Origin: Tethya wilhelma
Taxonomy: Eukaryota; Porifera; Demospongiae; Tethyida; Tethyidae
Length of the DNA stretch: 64,000 nucleotides
Reading direction: 5' to 3'
Assembly (NCBI GenBank): GCA_964030475.1
Contig: CAXIPT010000002.1
Location: 5,668,161-5,732,160 of the forward strand
This document shows positions 35,501 through 48,448 of this stretch, piece by piece; position 1 is the first letter of the stretch, and every line of letters begins with the position of its first letter. Below the pieces are notes generated by a model that was not told the DNA's origin, searched no databases, and saw only the letters and a program-made list of their open reading frames with translations. The position numbers were made by a program, and so were the translations under genes.

Positions 35501-37473
35501 GACTGTTTGGCAGATTTAATATTGGTGGTCCTTGTATAACAAAACCACCAATCTGCTAATATCAAAATCTGCCAACTATACAATATACCCAGAGCTACTA
35601 TAGTAGAATGAAATACACACATACCTAGTCGAATCCCCTGCATCATAAGTGTAGCTCCGTACTTCTTCTCCAAGTTCTCAAATATCTCTTGGACAGCAAT
35701 TGCATAGTATCGGGGGTCAAAGGGCAACACAGGAGTGCTGGAGAGAGTTAGTGTTAGCTTGGTCCAGAAAATACCCAATGCTTTGTGATGAGTGAACTGG
35801 GGATCGGCAAAAGTGCTCACCCAGTAGAAGTTATCATGGACAGAATGGTAGACAGCATAGCTGGTCCTGTTTGTCTGTAATGCATGTAGAAAGATACAAA
35901 ATTTTAAGTTAAATTTTAAGCTTAAAATTTAACTTTAATTTAAAATTTTAAGCTTAATTATAATACACATAAATTACATTGTGGCGATATCTAAACAAAT
36001 AAGGAAAGCAAATACATTATAACTTTTAATAGTAGGTAGACCTTGAGTGTATAAGATCAAAGTGAACAAAACACACTTTGGGAATTCTATTTTCTTCTTG
36101 GAGGTTTTATAGAGAATTTTCATGCATTTTCATGAGGGCTCTGAGCTCTCCTGAGAAGTTTTACCATACATGCAAGTTTACATGTTACTTACATAGCTGT
36201 GAGAGGAACATGTGATTCCCTGTGTTTGAAGGAACATGGTGTAGTCACTTCCAGAGCCAAGATCAGTCATCCTGCACAAAAAAGAGGTAAGGATCATCAA
36301 TAACAAACGCTATAATGAATGGCCACATGCATCAGTAGAACCTCCGGATGGTGGATCCTCCAAGATAGGGACACTGTATTATAAACCTCTCAACAAAGGA
36401 CAATTCTTAGCAATACAAGCAGAAACTCTGTAAGAGCACCACCTCTCTACAAAGGACAAACAAGCCGAATTTATATTGTTCCCAAAGTGTCCTTTGTTCA
36501 GAGGTTTCACTGTATGTACATGTATATACACTATCACGGATGGATCCATAAGTTTTAAACATGGATAGGTAATATAAAAAGTTGAGTCGACTTACTCAGG
36601 TTTCACGGTGCCATTGTAATCCTTAGAGCTGATGTTCATCCACTGGTCGTAGACAGTATCAAACTCTGAATCAGGACACTGGACGTTCTTAGCCACGTCC
36701 CATATTGGGGCATAGAGAAGAGGGTTGGCCTGAGTGATAAGAAACTCACTTCCTGTATAGATCACACACAGTCAAAATAGAAGTAAAATGGTGTTCTATT
36801 GTGTGGGCAAGAGCAATAACTGACCAGATACTGCTGAATCTACATTGAGATAGGCCATTGTTCCAGCTCCGAGCAGTTTACTCAGATCCTAAAAATTCAG
36901 TTAGCACAGGATTAAAACAAACAATTATGATTACCATGCAATGAATCAGCAAATCCAACAAAACTTAGCTACCACCACAAGACACATGTGACTAACCTCA
37001 ACCCACTCTGTTGATCCAATGAGTCCATATTCTTCAGCGTCCCAACTACAGAGGACTAGAGTACGACCAGGATGCCAAGCTGAGGAAAAGATTGAGAAAA
37101 TGAACCCACTTACAGAGCATATCTTTATAGCTGTGGCTACAGATTGTAAACAGCTGAACTAAACAAACTTACTTATCTTTGAGGCTGAGCAAAGCTAACT
37201 TTTGCCCACCATAAACATGCCACAAAATACACACATCCTCACAACCATACACACACACACACACTATCATAGCAAACAGCTGTAGTAACCACATTGATAC
37301 CAGGACCAAGTAAACCAACTGTCCAGGATTACTGACCTTTCTTCTTGAGCTCTGCCATGAGTCGGGCTACCTCCATGAGAACAGCTGTACCAGAGTTGGG
37401 ATCAACTCCTCCAAACACCCACGCATCTCTATGGTTACCAAGAATAATAAATCGGTCTGAATGGAGAGAGAGA

Positions 37474-37508
<35 letters not shown>

Positions 37509-40500
37509 AGAAGTAGTGATGCACAATAGTTACTGATATTACTATGCACAGATGTAGAGATTAAACATGCAAGAGGACAAAAATGCTAAACTTTTAAACC
37601 GTGAGCAAACAAAAATTTTGTATGAACTATGAGCTGTGCAAAGTACCAGGTTCCACTGCTCCGTAGATGGTAGCTACAACATTGTAGATGTTCTTTTGCA
37701 CTAGATAGTTGTTGACAGTCAGAGATACATAGCTGAGAGAGAGAATCACATATTACATGAACACACAATGTCACACTGTTGGCGGCTAAACTTACTTTGA
37801 ACTAGTGGAAGACTGTAGGATCTTGTAAGTGACATTGAGTCCTCCCACCCAGTCAGAAGGAGCATCATGTTCTGATAGCTCTCTAAGGGTAAAAAAAACA
37901 ACAACATTACATCAGATATAATAATTTATTTGGAAACTGAAGTATACAAATGTATCGGTAAGCGGACAGACGTACTTCATGAAGTGTTCAGCATCACCAT
38001 AAGAAACAGGTTGAACTGGTATCTTAGGAGCATCCTCTTCATCTTGTACAGCACTGTAAGGACGTCGGTACATCCCATCTGTGTACAACAGAATGTGTGT
38101 ATTGAAGATTATCATGATATACTGTATCCAAAATGGTTTTATCTACATCATAATTCGATCAGCATAATACTACAAGATAAAGCTTTGTTTCCATGCAAAG
38201 CTCTCCCCTTTGACTTTTTACTCAAGTTAGGACTTTTCAGTGAGTCAAAAGTTAACGCTGAGTGCTTGTCAATGTAAAGCCAAAAGGTGAAAGCTATCAG
38301 TGAAAGGTCAAAAAGTGGAGAGAGCTGGAAAACAGGCTATAAGCTTTATGTGTACATACATACTTGTGTTACAGTATAGATGGGGTATAATATGTGTATA
38401 AACACACCAATAGCTGGTTTGCCGGGGGTAAGGGGATCTCCTTCTCTAATTAGCAATGATCCTCGCTGAATACCATACTCTGGGAGACTGGGACCATTCG
38501 GAAAGAGTTCCACGCCCTCTGGAGCATAGTCCAAGGGATCGGAATAGATGAGGAGTCCCTTACAACCAAAACGCTGAGCAAGATGAGCCTATTGAGGATG
38601 GTGAAACAACAACAACAACAACAACAAAAAAACACAGATAAAAAAATAAGTATATATACACACATTGATGTACTCTACATGTATGTTTCACATGGTTCTT
38701 TCAAACATAAATTTTCGTTTTGAACTTTACAATTATTTGTATTTGGCCCGGTGACAAAAACTATACATATTATAAAGGACTAAGTTTATCACGACAGATG
38801 CATCATATTATTTTACTTATTATACATCCATACAGTTTGGGTGATTGACCCAACCTCTGACACAAAATCCATAGCAACCAAATTACTGCTTTGCCACTCA
38901 TTGTAATGGAAATTATGCATGCAAAAATTAAGTCTTAAAATTTACCTTTAGTCTATACACAATACACTTATTATGCTTGTACACTAGTAACATAGTCAGA
39001 ACAATAGTACTATTACACATAACACATGTTTATTTGTTATTAATCAATTAAGATTGTTTGATTATTTTGAAACATATGATGTTCTTCTATTATTGCCCCT
39101 GATTTAGAGAAAGTTAGTCACAAGTCTTGTATAGTTATGACCAAATTTTCCCAGCTGTTGCATTGAGAAAATGAATGAGCAAAATTTGAACTATGGAACA
39201 CATTGTCAAGTGTAAATGCTAAGGTTCCCAATGGCAGTTCTATATCAAAAGGAAGAGCTTCTTAAACTTGACAAAAAAGAGCAAGCTGCTTACAAGTCTT
39301 CTTCAAAGAAAGAAACAAGGTATAAGTTACAATTTTTAAAAGATAATAAACAGGTGACATGAAAGCTACTCAATAGTGAGTAGATGGGACAGTCATTAAT
39401 TAAACCACATTTTGAGGGTTTACAGAAGTATGTGTAATAAAATTTTAGTAACCAAACAAACAAAAACAACAGCTGCTCAGTAAATAAGCTTTTTTTTTAG
39501 CTGGTGGTGGTTTGCCACTAAGATTTTCACTGACCTTATCTCCTCTGAAAATGGCGCCATACCTCACCATACAGATATAGTTGGTGATGTTCAGAGTGAG
39601 GTTGGTTGTGAGATAGAGAAAGTCCTGGAGCCTGCCATAGTTCACGTAAACCAATGGACCCTGTGTGTTTGAGTGTAAAAAGTAACATGAATACAATCAT
39701 TCATACGTGAAAAACCAGCGAAAAAATCTTGTGGGATTCAAGCCCTAGATTCTAGCAAGTGCTTTTACGACTGAGCTACTAGCACTCATGGGCATTAATT
39801 GGAGAAGAGAATAGATGTATAGACTACAATAAACACTAGTCGATGTATTCATGTTCAGTGTTGCATACACTTATGTACAGGCAATTTAGTGAATCTAAAA
39901 TACTATGACAATTATTTGTGGAACCAAGAGGCCATTTAATTGGTGGCTTGACCAGCGTAAAGAAATGCAGACCTATGGCTACTAATGCAGCCATATACAG
40001 GAAACAACCAGTTTAGTCTCAAGGCACCAGAAATAATTTACAATGTAAATGTATTGTGCCGTCCTTCCAATTTCAGTCTATAGCAATGAACCACTGCTGC
40101 CTATGAGTCGATGAATAAAGCTATTAATTTTAGTACTAGAAATAAATTATTAGAACACATTGAAAGACTCACAGAGACACTTCCATTGCCAGAGTAGGCA
40201 TTGAAAGGAGGGGCAACATTGGGGTCTTTCTCGGCATCAATGAGGGGAGGTTCTTTCATGATGTGAGACTCATAGAGGGTCCCTCCGCTGGAATTCTTTA
40301 TCTCGAGTGAGTTGGGGTTACTGGTGTTGGGGTAGCTCAAGAGGACAGAGTAGTTGAAGAGAACAACCTTGTCCAGTTTGTAGTCGTCTGTCCACTGCTT
40401 GTAGATCATCTCTGCCAACATCTTATTCTGGTCGCTCCCAGCAATGTGAGGCTTGGCAGTCAGGTTGCTGTAAGAAGGTAAAAGAGTGTGTGGTATGATT

Positions 40501-41199
40501 ATGTTGATGGAGAAACAAGTGAATGTTAGTTGAATGATTGTGTACAAGATGGTTTTACTAACTTAAAATCTTTACGTAGTTGTGATTCTATATCAAGCAC
40601 ACCTGGTTTCATGGAATTAAGAGAGAGAATTTAAACCCAAAAGGCCGGAAGTGAGGTATGACTTACGCCAAGTTTTTCTTGATATTGTCCGCATTCATAT
40701 TCTGGTCAACCCAGCTCAACACGTCCAAATCTTTCCCATCCACCTTCACCTTGTCGCCCCAGTTGTAGCGGGTGGACACGCTCGGAGAAGAAGTGGGGGA
40801 GGGAGTGGGGGAGGGAGTGGGAGAAGGAATGGGAGCAGAAGTGGAGGAAGGAGCAGGCACCGCCGTTGTCACAGTTACCGTCGACGTCTGGACACACTTG
40901 TGTGTTCCCTTTACCATGTCCCGTCCGACAAAGAGCCCCACAGTAAAGAATCCTGCAATGATGACTAGCAACACCACCACGATAATCACCGAGATAGCGA
41001 TGAAGGAGACACTTGTGTTGGGTGTCCTCCCTCTTGGAGGCATGTTTGAAAAGGAAGCTCTTTTTCTTTTCCTCTTCTTCTGAGAGGATCTTATCGTGGG
41101 AGGATGGGAGTCCTCTAAGTCGACGTGAGGCATGACACTTGTGTCAGCACCACCACCTTCATCTGCGACATCCTCAGTTATCAGTTTACTCTTCTCCAT
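32574..41199 (-). CDS. Glutamate carboxypeptidase II-like M28 peptidase, copy A
   Basis: Type II membrane metallopeptidase of the GCPII/NAALADase/transferrin-receptor family, which removes C-terminal glutamate from peptides or folates. Fifteen exons close to 855 aa: 40667-41199, 40173-40467, 39535-39660, 38408-38588, 37976-38078, 37796-37882, 37647-37732, 37337-37456, 36997-37079, 36825-36888, 36596-36752, 36193-36271, 35625-35874, 34999-35191, 32574-32784. A Lys/Arg-rich cytosolic tail of about 65 residues precedes a single helix ([20 protein letters not shown]) and a Pro/Ser/Thr stalk, then PA, M28 and dimerisation domains. Zinc ligands are all present: His and Asp in [17 protein letters not shown], Glu in WDAEEYG, Asp in LNVDSA, His in YHSVHD. 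Exons 10-14 also occur in a 2-kb exact duplicate (32860-34856), omitted here as a likely assembly error. Confidence 0.9.
32860..34856. repeat. 2-kb exact duplicate of 34858-36854
   Basis: Every base I compared is identical at an offset of 1998, including introns. The join is a single N at 34857. It repeats peptidase exons 11-14 and part of exon 10. Without it, exon 14 splices in frame to the last exon at 32574-32784. Confidence 0.9.
34335..34514. mobile_element. Pogo-like MITE in a peptidase intron
   Basis: Begins CAGTAGAACCTCCGG and ends CAGAGGTTTCACTG, with inner GGACAC and GTGTCC. It resembles the other CAG...CTG elements here, but the left flank is not TA. The exact duplicate is at 36333-36512. 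Confidence 0.5.
39730..39800 (-). repeat. tRNA-derived SINE-like sequence in a peptidase intron
   Basis: The minus strand shows box A-like TAGTAGCTCAGTCGT and box B-like GGCTTGAATCCC (39733-39744) at tRNA spacing. The acceptor ends do not pair, so it is not called a tRNA gene. Confidence 0.5.
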
Positions 41200-41833
41200 A
41201 TTACAGCTGGATGATTGGTCTCTTTATAATTGGCTATAAATAATATCAAGTTAAGGTCATGCAATCATATCTGCCATGATTTTTTAATCTTACATTATAA
41301 AAGTTAATTGAAATTCACACAACTAACCATACCATATCATCCATAGAATTTAATTCTCACTAATACTCTATAATTATACCTTACTGCCAACCTCAAGCTT
41401 TGGATCATGAATGAAGTTATTAATTTTGCCGGCTATTCCTGGCTCTAGCTACACTACACCGGGCATTTCAAGACATCATATAGGCCTGAAGCTAAACATT
41501 ACAGTATGTTTAATTCCTTACTGATATATATATAGCCAAGCTCTTCTGGATGGACGTACACTCAGCAGTCGATCAGTTCACTCCATGCTGCTGCATACTA
41601 ATGAGGTTAAAGGTTAAACACGTGTCGCTATAATTTACGGGCAGGTACGTCAACAATTATTGCATAATACTGTGAGAAGATGTAAAATGTTATTCTACTG
41701 CAATTGCCAATAATAAACTGCATGATATTAAAGCAAAAAGAAGCTTGGGAGTAGTAAGTGTGGACAGGTGATTTGAATAAATTGATACGATAAATCCTAA
41801 TTTTCTTCAGTGCAACTGAATTCTATTTTTTAA
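41200..41833. other. Intergenic region between peptidase copies A and B
   Basis: Promoter side of copy A and 3' flank of copy B. No gene, repeat array or clear TATA box recognised. Confidence 0.4.
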
Positions 41834-42858
41834 TCATGCCTGATTTCTTGGTGCATACTTTAAGCTAGGATCGTTCAGGATCTGTGTGGCATATCGAAGA
41901 TGGCTCCTGACAATGTCCACCTGCTCAGCAACATCATCCCAACTTCCCTCCATGCCTGGGAGAGTGGCTGCCAGGATGGTGTCTTGGATACCAGGAAAGA
42001 GAGAACTGCCGTAAGAGTTGACAGAACTGGGAGCATAGATGATGTGCCTATTATTTAAGATCAACCAATCAGTGTGAGTGCATGTAAAACAAGAAAGATA
42101 ATCTTTTAAACAAAACCTGAAAAACATGATATTAATCTTTTTGGGGGTGCATAAAATGGTTTGAACCATTTGATTATAATCACTGAAATTTTGCACTAGT
42201 TAATACGAGATTTTAAGGTTGCATTATACACATCACTTCAATTGATTATTCTACATAGAAAGGATAATTTATGCTGTCTATATTTGTCATACATCTATAA
42301 ATCTAATGGTAATTTAAATGTAGTGCTTGTACGCTTGCTTAGTTTTTAACATATCGTGCCATGCAAAACCATAACGGAGGCACTGTGTCGACACTGCCTG
42401 GTAAATGTAAGGTGTGTTTACTTGAAGTATGATCTTCCCGGCAGTCCCTCTGGGTGTATGAATGCTCTCTCCAAGTTCATTAGTTTGTTGTTGATGATTC
42501 TAATGGTGTTCTCATCTTGTGAGATGTCCTTGTGATGGTCTAGGACCTCTTGTATCTCTTCCCAACTACCAACACACGCATCACTGAAATCACTCACTGC
42601 AGCTCGGAGGTAATCTTGAGGAATGTACGGAAACATTAATGCACATATTCATGAGGAAATGTGACAGCTATACGAAGCAACACCAAAAATTATCTAGCAA
42701 TAATATTATTCTGGAGGGATCAAGGAAGCATATTTCAATGATAGCTCTACAAATGGAAACAACTCTAAAAGTAATAATATTATTATAATTATGTCCATTA
42801 ATTGGCTAGAATTCTCTCTGGGATCAATGAAAGGTTGAATGGTTTACTTTAAACACGA

Positions 42859-42962
42859 GTAGCCTCCTACCCAGGCTAGCGCTCTCCCCTTTGATCTTTC
42901 AGTCTTTTCCCTTTGACTTTTCAGCATAAGGTCAAAGGAGAGAGCCTGGATACAAGGCTATA
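42859..42962. repeat. Short inverted-repeat element
   Basis: TAGCCTCCTACCCAGGCT plus CTCTCCCCTTTGA is mirrored by TCAAAGGAGAGAGCCTGG and ACAAGGCTA. Related half-sites occur near 20-60, 2213-2240, 38200 and 43586-43607, so this is a local family. Confidence 0.6.
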
Positions 42963-44759
42963 CAATCAGTAGTATGCTTACAGAGTCATATGTGTACCTA
43001 GTTGAATCCCCTGCATCATAAGTGTAGCTCCATACTTCTTCTCCAAGTTCTCAAATATCTCTTGGATAGCAATGGCATAGTATCGGGGGTCAAAGGGCAG
43101 CACAGGCGTGTTGGAGAGAGTCAACGCTAGCTTGATCCAAAGTAAACCAGAGGCTTTGTGATGAGTGAACTGAGGATCAGCAAAGGTCCTCACCCAATAA
43201 AAGTTATCGTGAACAGAATGGTAGACAGCATAGCTGGTCCTGTTTGCCTGCATACATACATGTAGCTATCAGCTTGCTATCACATGTACATGTAACATTA
43301 TGTGCATTATTCATGATCAATAAACCGTGGTATTATTAAATTTTTATGGTTCATGTATATGTGAGAGTATATAGTCTACTCACATAGCTGTGAGAAGAGC
43401 ATGTGATTCCCAATGTCTGAAGGAAAGTAAGGTAGTCACTTCCAGCACCAAGATCAGCCATCCTACAAGAGGTAAAGATCACCAATAGAGAAAGCTCTGG
43501 GATACATACATAGATACAAACTTTAGCCTTGAATCGTGCTTTCTCTCAAAGACAGAAATTAATATGTAGGAAAAAAATTAGTGGGAGAGAGCCTGGACCG
43601 AGGCTATACAAACTGCATTGTCTAGGTTTAAGCTTCACTTATCTGTAGGAGTTGGCACGGTGACTTACTCTGGTTTGACAGTGCCATTGTAATCCTTAGA
43701 GCTGATGTTCATCCACTGGTCGTAGACTGTATCAAACTCCGGATCAGGACACTAGACGTTCTTAGCCACGTCCCATATTGGGGCATAGAGGAGAGGACTA
43801 GCTTGAACTGCAATATACTCGCTTCCTATTGAATGATCGTACAGAACACACAATCAAAATGAAAGTAAAAACTATCAGAACATGTACAAGTGAAGCAGCT
43901 CACCCTCCACAGCTGAATCTGCATTGAGATAGGCCATTGTTCCAGCTCCGAGCAGTCTACTGAGATCCTATGATAAAGATTATAGTAAGAACAGAGTTAA
44001 AATGAAACATGTTAACAAAATGCAATCAACAGAGATACTATCCTAGGCTGAGACACTAAAAAATTTTATACTCAACCAACAGTGTTTAAAAGCTTAGCTA
44101 ATCCCATCTATAACTCACCTCGACCCATTCTGTTGATCCAATGACACCATACTCCTCAGCATCCCAACTACAGAGGACCAGAGTACGACCAGGATGCCAG
44201 CCTGCATGAAAGAGAAAACAAAATCATAAGAAATTAAAGCCTGCCGGTATCTTCTTCACAACATTACTGAATCTGAAATGCTGCATTTTGAAACACAATC
44301 AAGCTGACTTCATCTTATAGCCAAGCAAAGCTATATAGTTGGAAATACTTTGCCATGCACTGCAACCATATAACATACACAAACAACAGCTGTAGTACAA
44401 GCACATAATTATCTGGAGTAACTATATAGCTGTATCCCAATAAGGCAAGTATTGATTTTGTTAATTGACCTTTCTTCTTGAGCTCTGCCATGAGTCGAGC
44501 TACCTCCATGAGAACAGCTGTACCAGAGTTGGGATCAACTCCTCCAAACACCCACGCATCTCTCTGGTTACCAAGAATAATAAATCGGTCTAGAGAACGA
44601 GAGAAGGTGAACACATGCACCAAAGTGTTGAAACTTAGGGACAAACATACGTTATGTTTTAGGCTTACCAGGTTCTACTGCTCCGTAGATGGTAGCTACA
44701 ACATTGTATATGTTCTTTTGTTCTAAATAGTCATTGACAGTCAGAGAAACATAGCTGTA

Positions 44760-44783
44760 AGAGAGAGAGAGAGAGAGAGAGAN

Positions 44784-44836
<53 letters not shown>
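44760..44836. repeat. (GA)n microsatellite with an N
   Basis: GA repeat beside the exon 7 acceptor of peptidase copy B, with an undetermined base at 44783. Confidence 0.95.
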
Positions 44837-44837
<1 letters not shown>

Positions 44838-44892
44838 ATGCATTACAAGACTGTGTAGCTGGGCAAGAAAACCTACAGAGATTTTTAATAGG

Positions 44893-45056
44893 AACCTAAA
44901 ACAGAGATTTTAATAGGAACCTAAAACAGAGATTTTTTAATACAATCCTAATAAAAGATTTTAATAGGAACCTCTTAAGAGATTTTAATAGGAACCTAAA
45001 ACAGTCATTAACCCTCGGCGTGTGAAACACGCCGAAAGGGTTATAGTAGTCGTTTT

Positions 45057-45101
<45 letters not shown>

Positions 45102-46206
45102 CACTCTTAATCTGAAGAACAGCAAGTCTACTCTAAAAATTAAGGACATAGGCATGGAGTACTGATGTTCATCTAAAAAAAATATGTGTATCAAAAGCTA
45201 AAAGCTTATAGTTCTTGAGCTATGCCAGGATTTTCAATCCGAGCCATCGCTCGGGCGGCCATTTTGGCTACGTGGCCCCACCCACTATAGCACTACGTAT
45301 ACGTATATGTATAGTGAGCTATTAAACGAGAGTTGCCTGATCGTGCGCTAGCTGCACCTCGCTAGAACACTGGAAGTCTGAGATAGCGACACCGACTCTA
45401 GTATAAATGCTTAGACGTAACAGACTATTTCTAGTCCAAGCGCTTGTGCTTTGCAAACTCTGCAGCAATTAGATAGCTTGTGATAATATTATGATCGCGA
45501 CGTTGCCTAAGTAGCCACGCCCATGCACAGTACAGTCTGCATGCATTGCCAGCCTCGATGTTATACAGCTGCAGTAAAGTATAGAAAGTGTGTTTTACAT
45601 GAGATTGCAATTCTGACAGTATACGTACAATCATGCCTTGATATCCTTCCTCATTGCCTCATTGTAATGCATGCAATAAATATTGTATTGTATAGACGGT
45701 GTGTATCACAGTGTATATACGCCGAGGGTTGTGCACCATGCATATGGTGCCTTTCATTTTAATAGGAACCTAAAACAGTGATTTTAATATATAGGAACCT
45801 AAAACAGTGATTTTTAATAGGAACCTAACAACGGTGATTTTAATAGGAACCTAAAACAGAGATTTTAATAGAAACCTAAAACAGAGATTTTTTAATACAA
45901 ACCTAATAAAAGATTTTAATAGGAATCGCTTAAGAGATTTTAATAGAAACCTAAAACAGAGATTTTAATAAGAACCTAAAACAGAGATTTTTTAATACAA
46001 ACCTAATAAAAGATTTTAATAGGAACCTCTTAAGAGATTTTAATAGGAACCTAAAACAATGATTTTAATAGGAACCTAAAACAGAGATTTTAATAGGAAC
46101 CTAAAACAGTGATTTTAATAGGAACCTAAAAAAGTGATTTTAATATATAGGAACCTGATAAAAGATCTCAACAGGAATCTAACAATAAAGTTTTAATAGG
46201 AACCTA
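44893..46206. repeat. About 25-bp minisatellite, split by an insertion
   Basis: Tandem units of AGATTTTAATAGGAACCTAAAAC and close variants fill intron 6 of peptidase copy B, on both sides of an insert at 45010-45753. Copy A has a short intron (37733-37795) at this point, so the array arose after the duplication. Confidence 0.9.
45010..45753. mobile_element. Unclassified 744-bp insertion inside the minisatellite
   Basis: It interrupts the 25-bp array and is flanked by TCATT on both sides (45005-45009 and 45754-45758). It starts AACCCTCGGCGT, and the exact inverse ACGCCGAGGGTT lies at 45719-45730. The 5' end can fold with ACACGCCG and AGGGTT just inside; the 3' end adds a GCACCAT/ATGGTGC hairpin. 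It contains a (GT)n tract and no convincing coding region. Probably a non-autonomous DNA transposon. Confidence 0.6.
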
Positions 46207-48448
46207 ATTAGTAAACTGCTATACTTTGTGTTGGTAGAAGACTGTAGGATCTTGTAAGTGACATTGAGTCCTCCAACCCAGTCAGATGGAGCATCATGTT
46301 CTGATAGCTGTCTGGAAAACGGAGTGCGAGAAAAAGACACAGACCATAAATTTTAAGGTAACGAGTCGGTCCTAACGACACAAAGTTTGATGTACTTCAT
46401 AAAGTGTTCAGCGTCACCATAAGAAACAGGTTGAACTGGAATCTTTGGAACATCTCCTTCATTTTGTACAGTACTGTAAGGACGTCGGTACATTCCATCT
46501 GTGTACAAAGGAATGGGTGTATTGAAGATTATCATGATATTATACTAGCTGTATCCAAAATGGTTTTATGTATATAGATCTCTATAAATGAAGGTATCAT
46601 TGATGATCATATACAGCCACCTCTTTTAACGTCACAATTATACATGAGGCTAAGCTTTATGTGTGATCATAAACTAAAAATTCACCAATAGCTGGTTTGC
46701 CGGGGGTAAGAGGATCTCCTTTTCTAGTTAGCAGTGTTCCTCTCTGAATACCATATTCTGGGAGACTGGGACCATTTGGAAAGAGTTCCACGCCCTCTGG
46801 AGCATAGTCCAAGGGATCGGAATAGATGAGGAGTCCCTTACAACCAAAACGCTGAGCAAGATGAGCCTGTGTGGAGGATGGAGACAAAAACATTACAGAG
46901 TAAGATGATGTATCTTACTTCCTTGAATATGTGTACATGTGGTTCCTCTCCAAACATAACTTTACACATGTGACAGTTATGATCTTCGTTTACTGACCTT
47001 ATCTCCCCTGAAAATGGCGCCATACCTCACCATACAGATGCAGTTGGTGATGTTCAGAGTGAGGTTGGTTGTGAGGTAGAGAAAGTCCTGGAGCCTACCA
47101 TAGTTCACGTACACCAATGGACCCTGTTTAGTATGAAAAATCATAAATACTAGAATTTTCCAAATAACATGCACTCTAACCAAAAGTCAAAGTCTCATTC
47201 CCAGGCCAAGAAATTTATATACTACTTCTGATTTTTATCACGTATTAAAATAATCTTAGAAACACACTTGAATGTATGAGAAGACTCACAGAGACACTTC
47301 CATTGCCAGAGTAGGCATTGAAAGGAGGGGCAACATCGGGGTCTTTCTCGGCATCAATCAGAGGAGGTTCTTTCATGATGTGAGACTCATACAGCGTCCC
47401 TCCACTGGAATTCTTTATCTCCAGTGAGTTGGGGTTACTGGTGTTGGGGTAGCTCAAGAGGACAGAGTAGTTGAAGAGAACAACCTTGTCCAGTTTGTAG
47501 TCGTCTGTCCACTGCTTGTAGATCATCTCTGCCAACATCTGGTTCTGTTTGCTACCAGCAATGTGGGGCTTGGCAGTCAGGTTACTGTATAAGAAAGTGA
47601 AGGGTGTGTGGGAAAATAAAATCTCTATAATACATGGTTGTGATTCTACATCAAGCACCAGCCCACCCATTGTTTCATGAAATTAAAAGAGCTAGAGAAT
47701 TTAAAACAAGAAGGACTGGAAATGAGGTATAACTTACGCCAAGTTATTCTTGATATTGTTGGCATTCATATTCTCGTCAACCCAGCTCAACACGTCCAAA
47801 TCTCTCCCGTCCACCTTCACCTTGTCCCCCTAGTTGTAGCGGGTGGACACACTAGGGGAGGGAGCAGGTACCGTCGCTGTCACAGTTACTTTTAACGACA
47901 CCATGTCCCGTCCGACAAAGAGACCCACGGTAAAGAATCCTGCAATGATGACTAGCAACACCACCACAATGATCACTGAGATAGCGATGAAGGAGACACT
48001 TGTATTGGGTGTCCTCCCTCTTGGAGGCATCTTTGAAAAGGAAGCTCTTTTTCGGTTCTTCATCCTCTAAAAAGATCTTATCAGGGGTATACTTGTCTTC
48101 TGGATCAACATGAAGCATGACAATAGTGCCAACACTATATATATATATCACCTTCAACCATAGATAATCCTATAGAGCGCTCTATAAATATCTAGACCAT
48201 TATTATTATGCTAAGCTTTAACCAAATTAGAATAGAATCATTATTATAAAGCTAGTAGAGTAAGCCACCGATGTTCGTCCACCATCAAATTCGGACACTT
48301 GTATCTCAAAAACTAAAAGCGGCACAGACTTCGGACTTGGTTCACGTGAATCAGCATCAAATTTTATTACAGGATAGTCTAAGACCAGCCCCAACTAGTT
48401 GAGTACTCCAAAGCTATTACGTTATTAATTGTGTGGCCGACGCAACTN

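Larger units (their letters stand above)
41834..48063 (-). pseudogene. Glutamate carboxypeptidase II-like, copy B, inactivated
   Basis: Same 15-exon layout as copy A with identical exon lengths except the first: 47738-48063, 47290-47584, 46998-47123, 46686-46866, 46396-46498, 46225-46311, 44669-44754, 44470-44589, 44119-44201, 43904-43967, 43669-43825, 43384-43462, 42998-43247, 42422-42614, 41834-42047. Three lesions: TAG at 47830-47832 replaces Trp of RYNWGDK just after the stalk, TAG at 43752-43754 replaces Gln of KNVQCPD, and the first zinc-ligand His is Gln (GNQRDAW, codon 44564-44566). The cytosolic tail is shortened: a 1-base deletion and a stop relative to copy A leave MKNRKRASF as start. 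Splice sites remain GT-AG, some weak (exon 8 donor GTCAAT). The open frames elsewhere suggest recent loss. Confidence 0.8.

Noticed and set aside
40772..41083. Plus-strand frame across the first peptidase exon
   Set aside because: Antisense shadow of the Pro/Ser-rich stalk and membrane exon.
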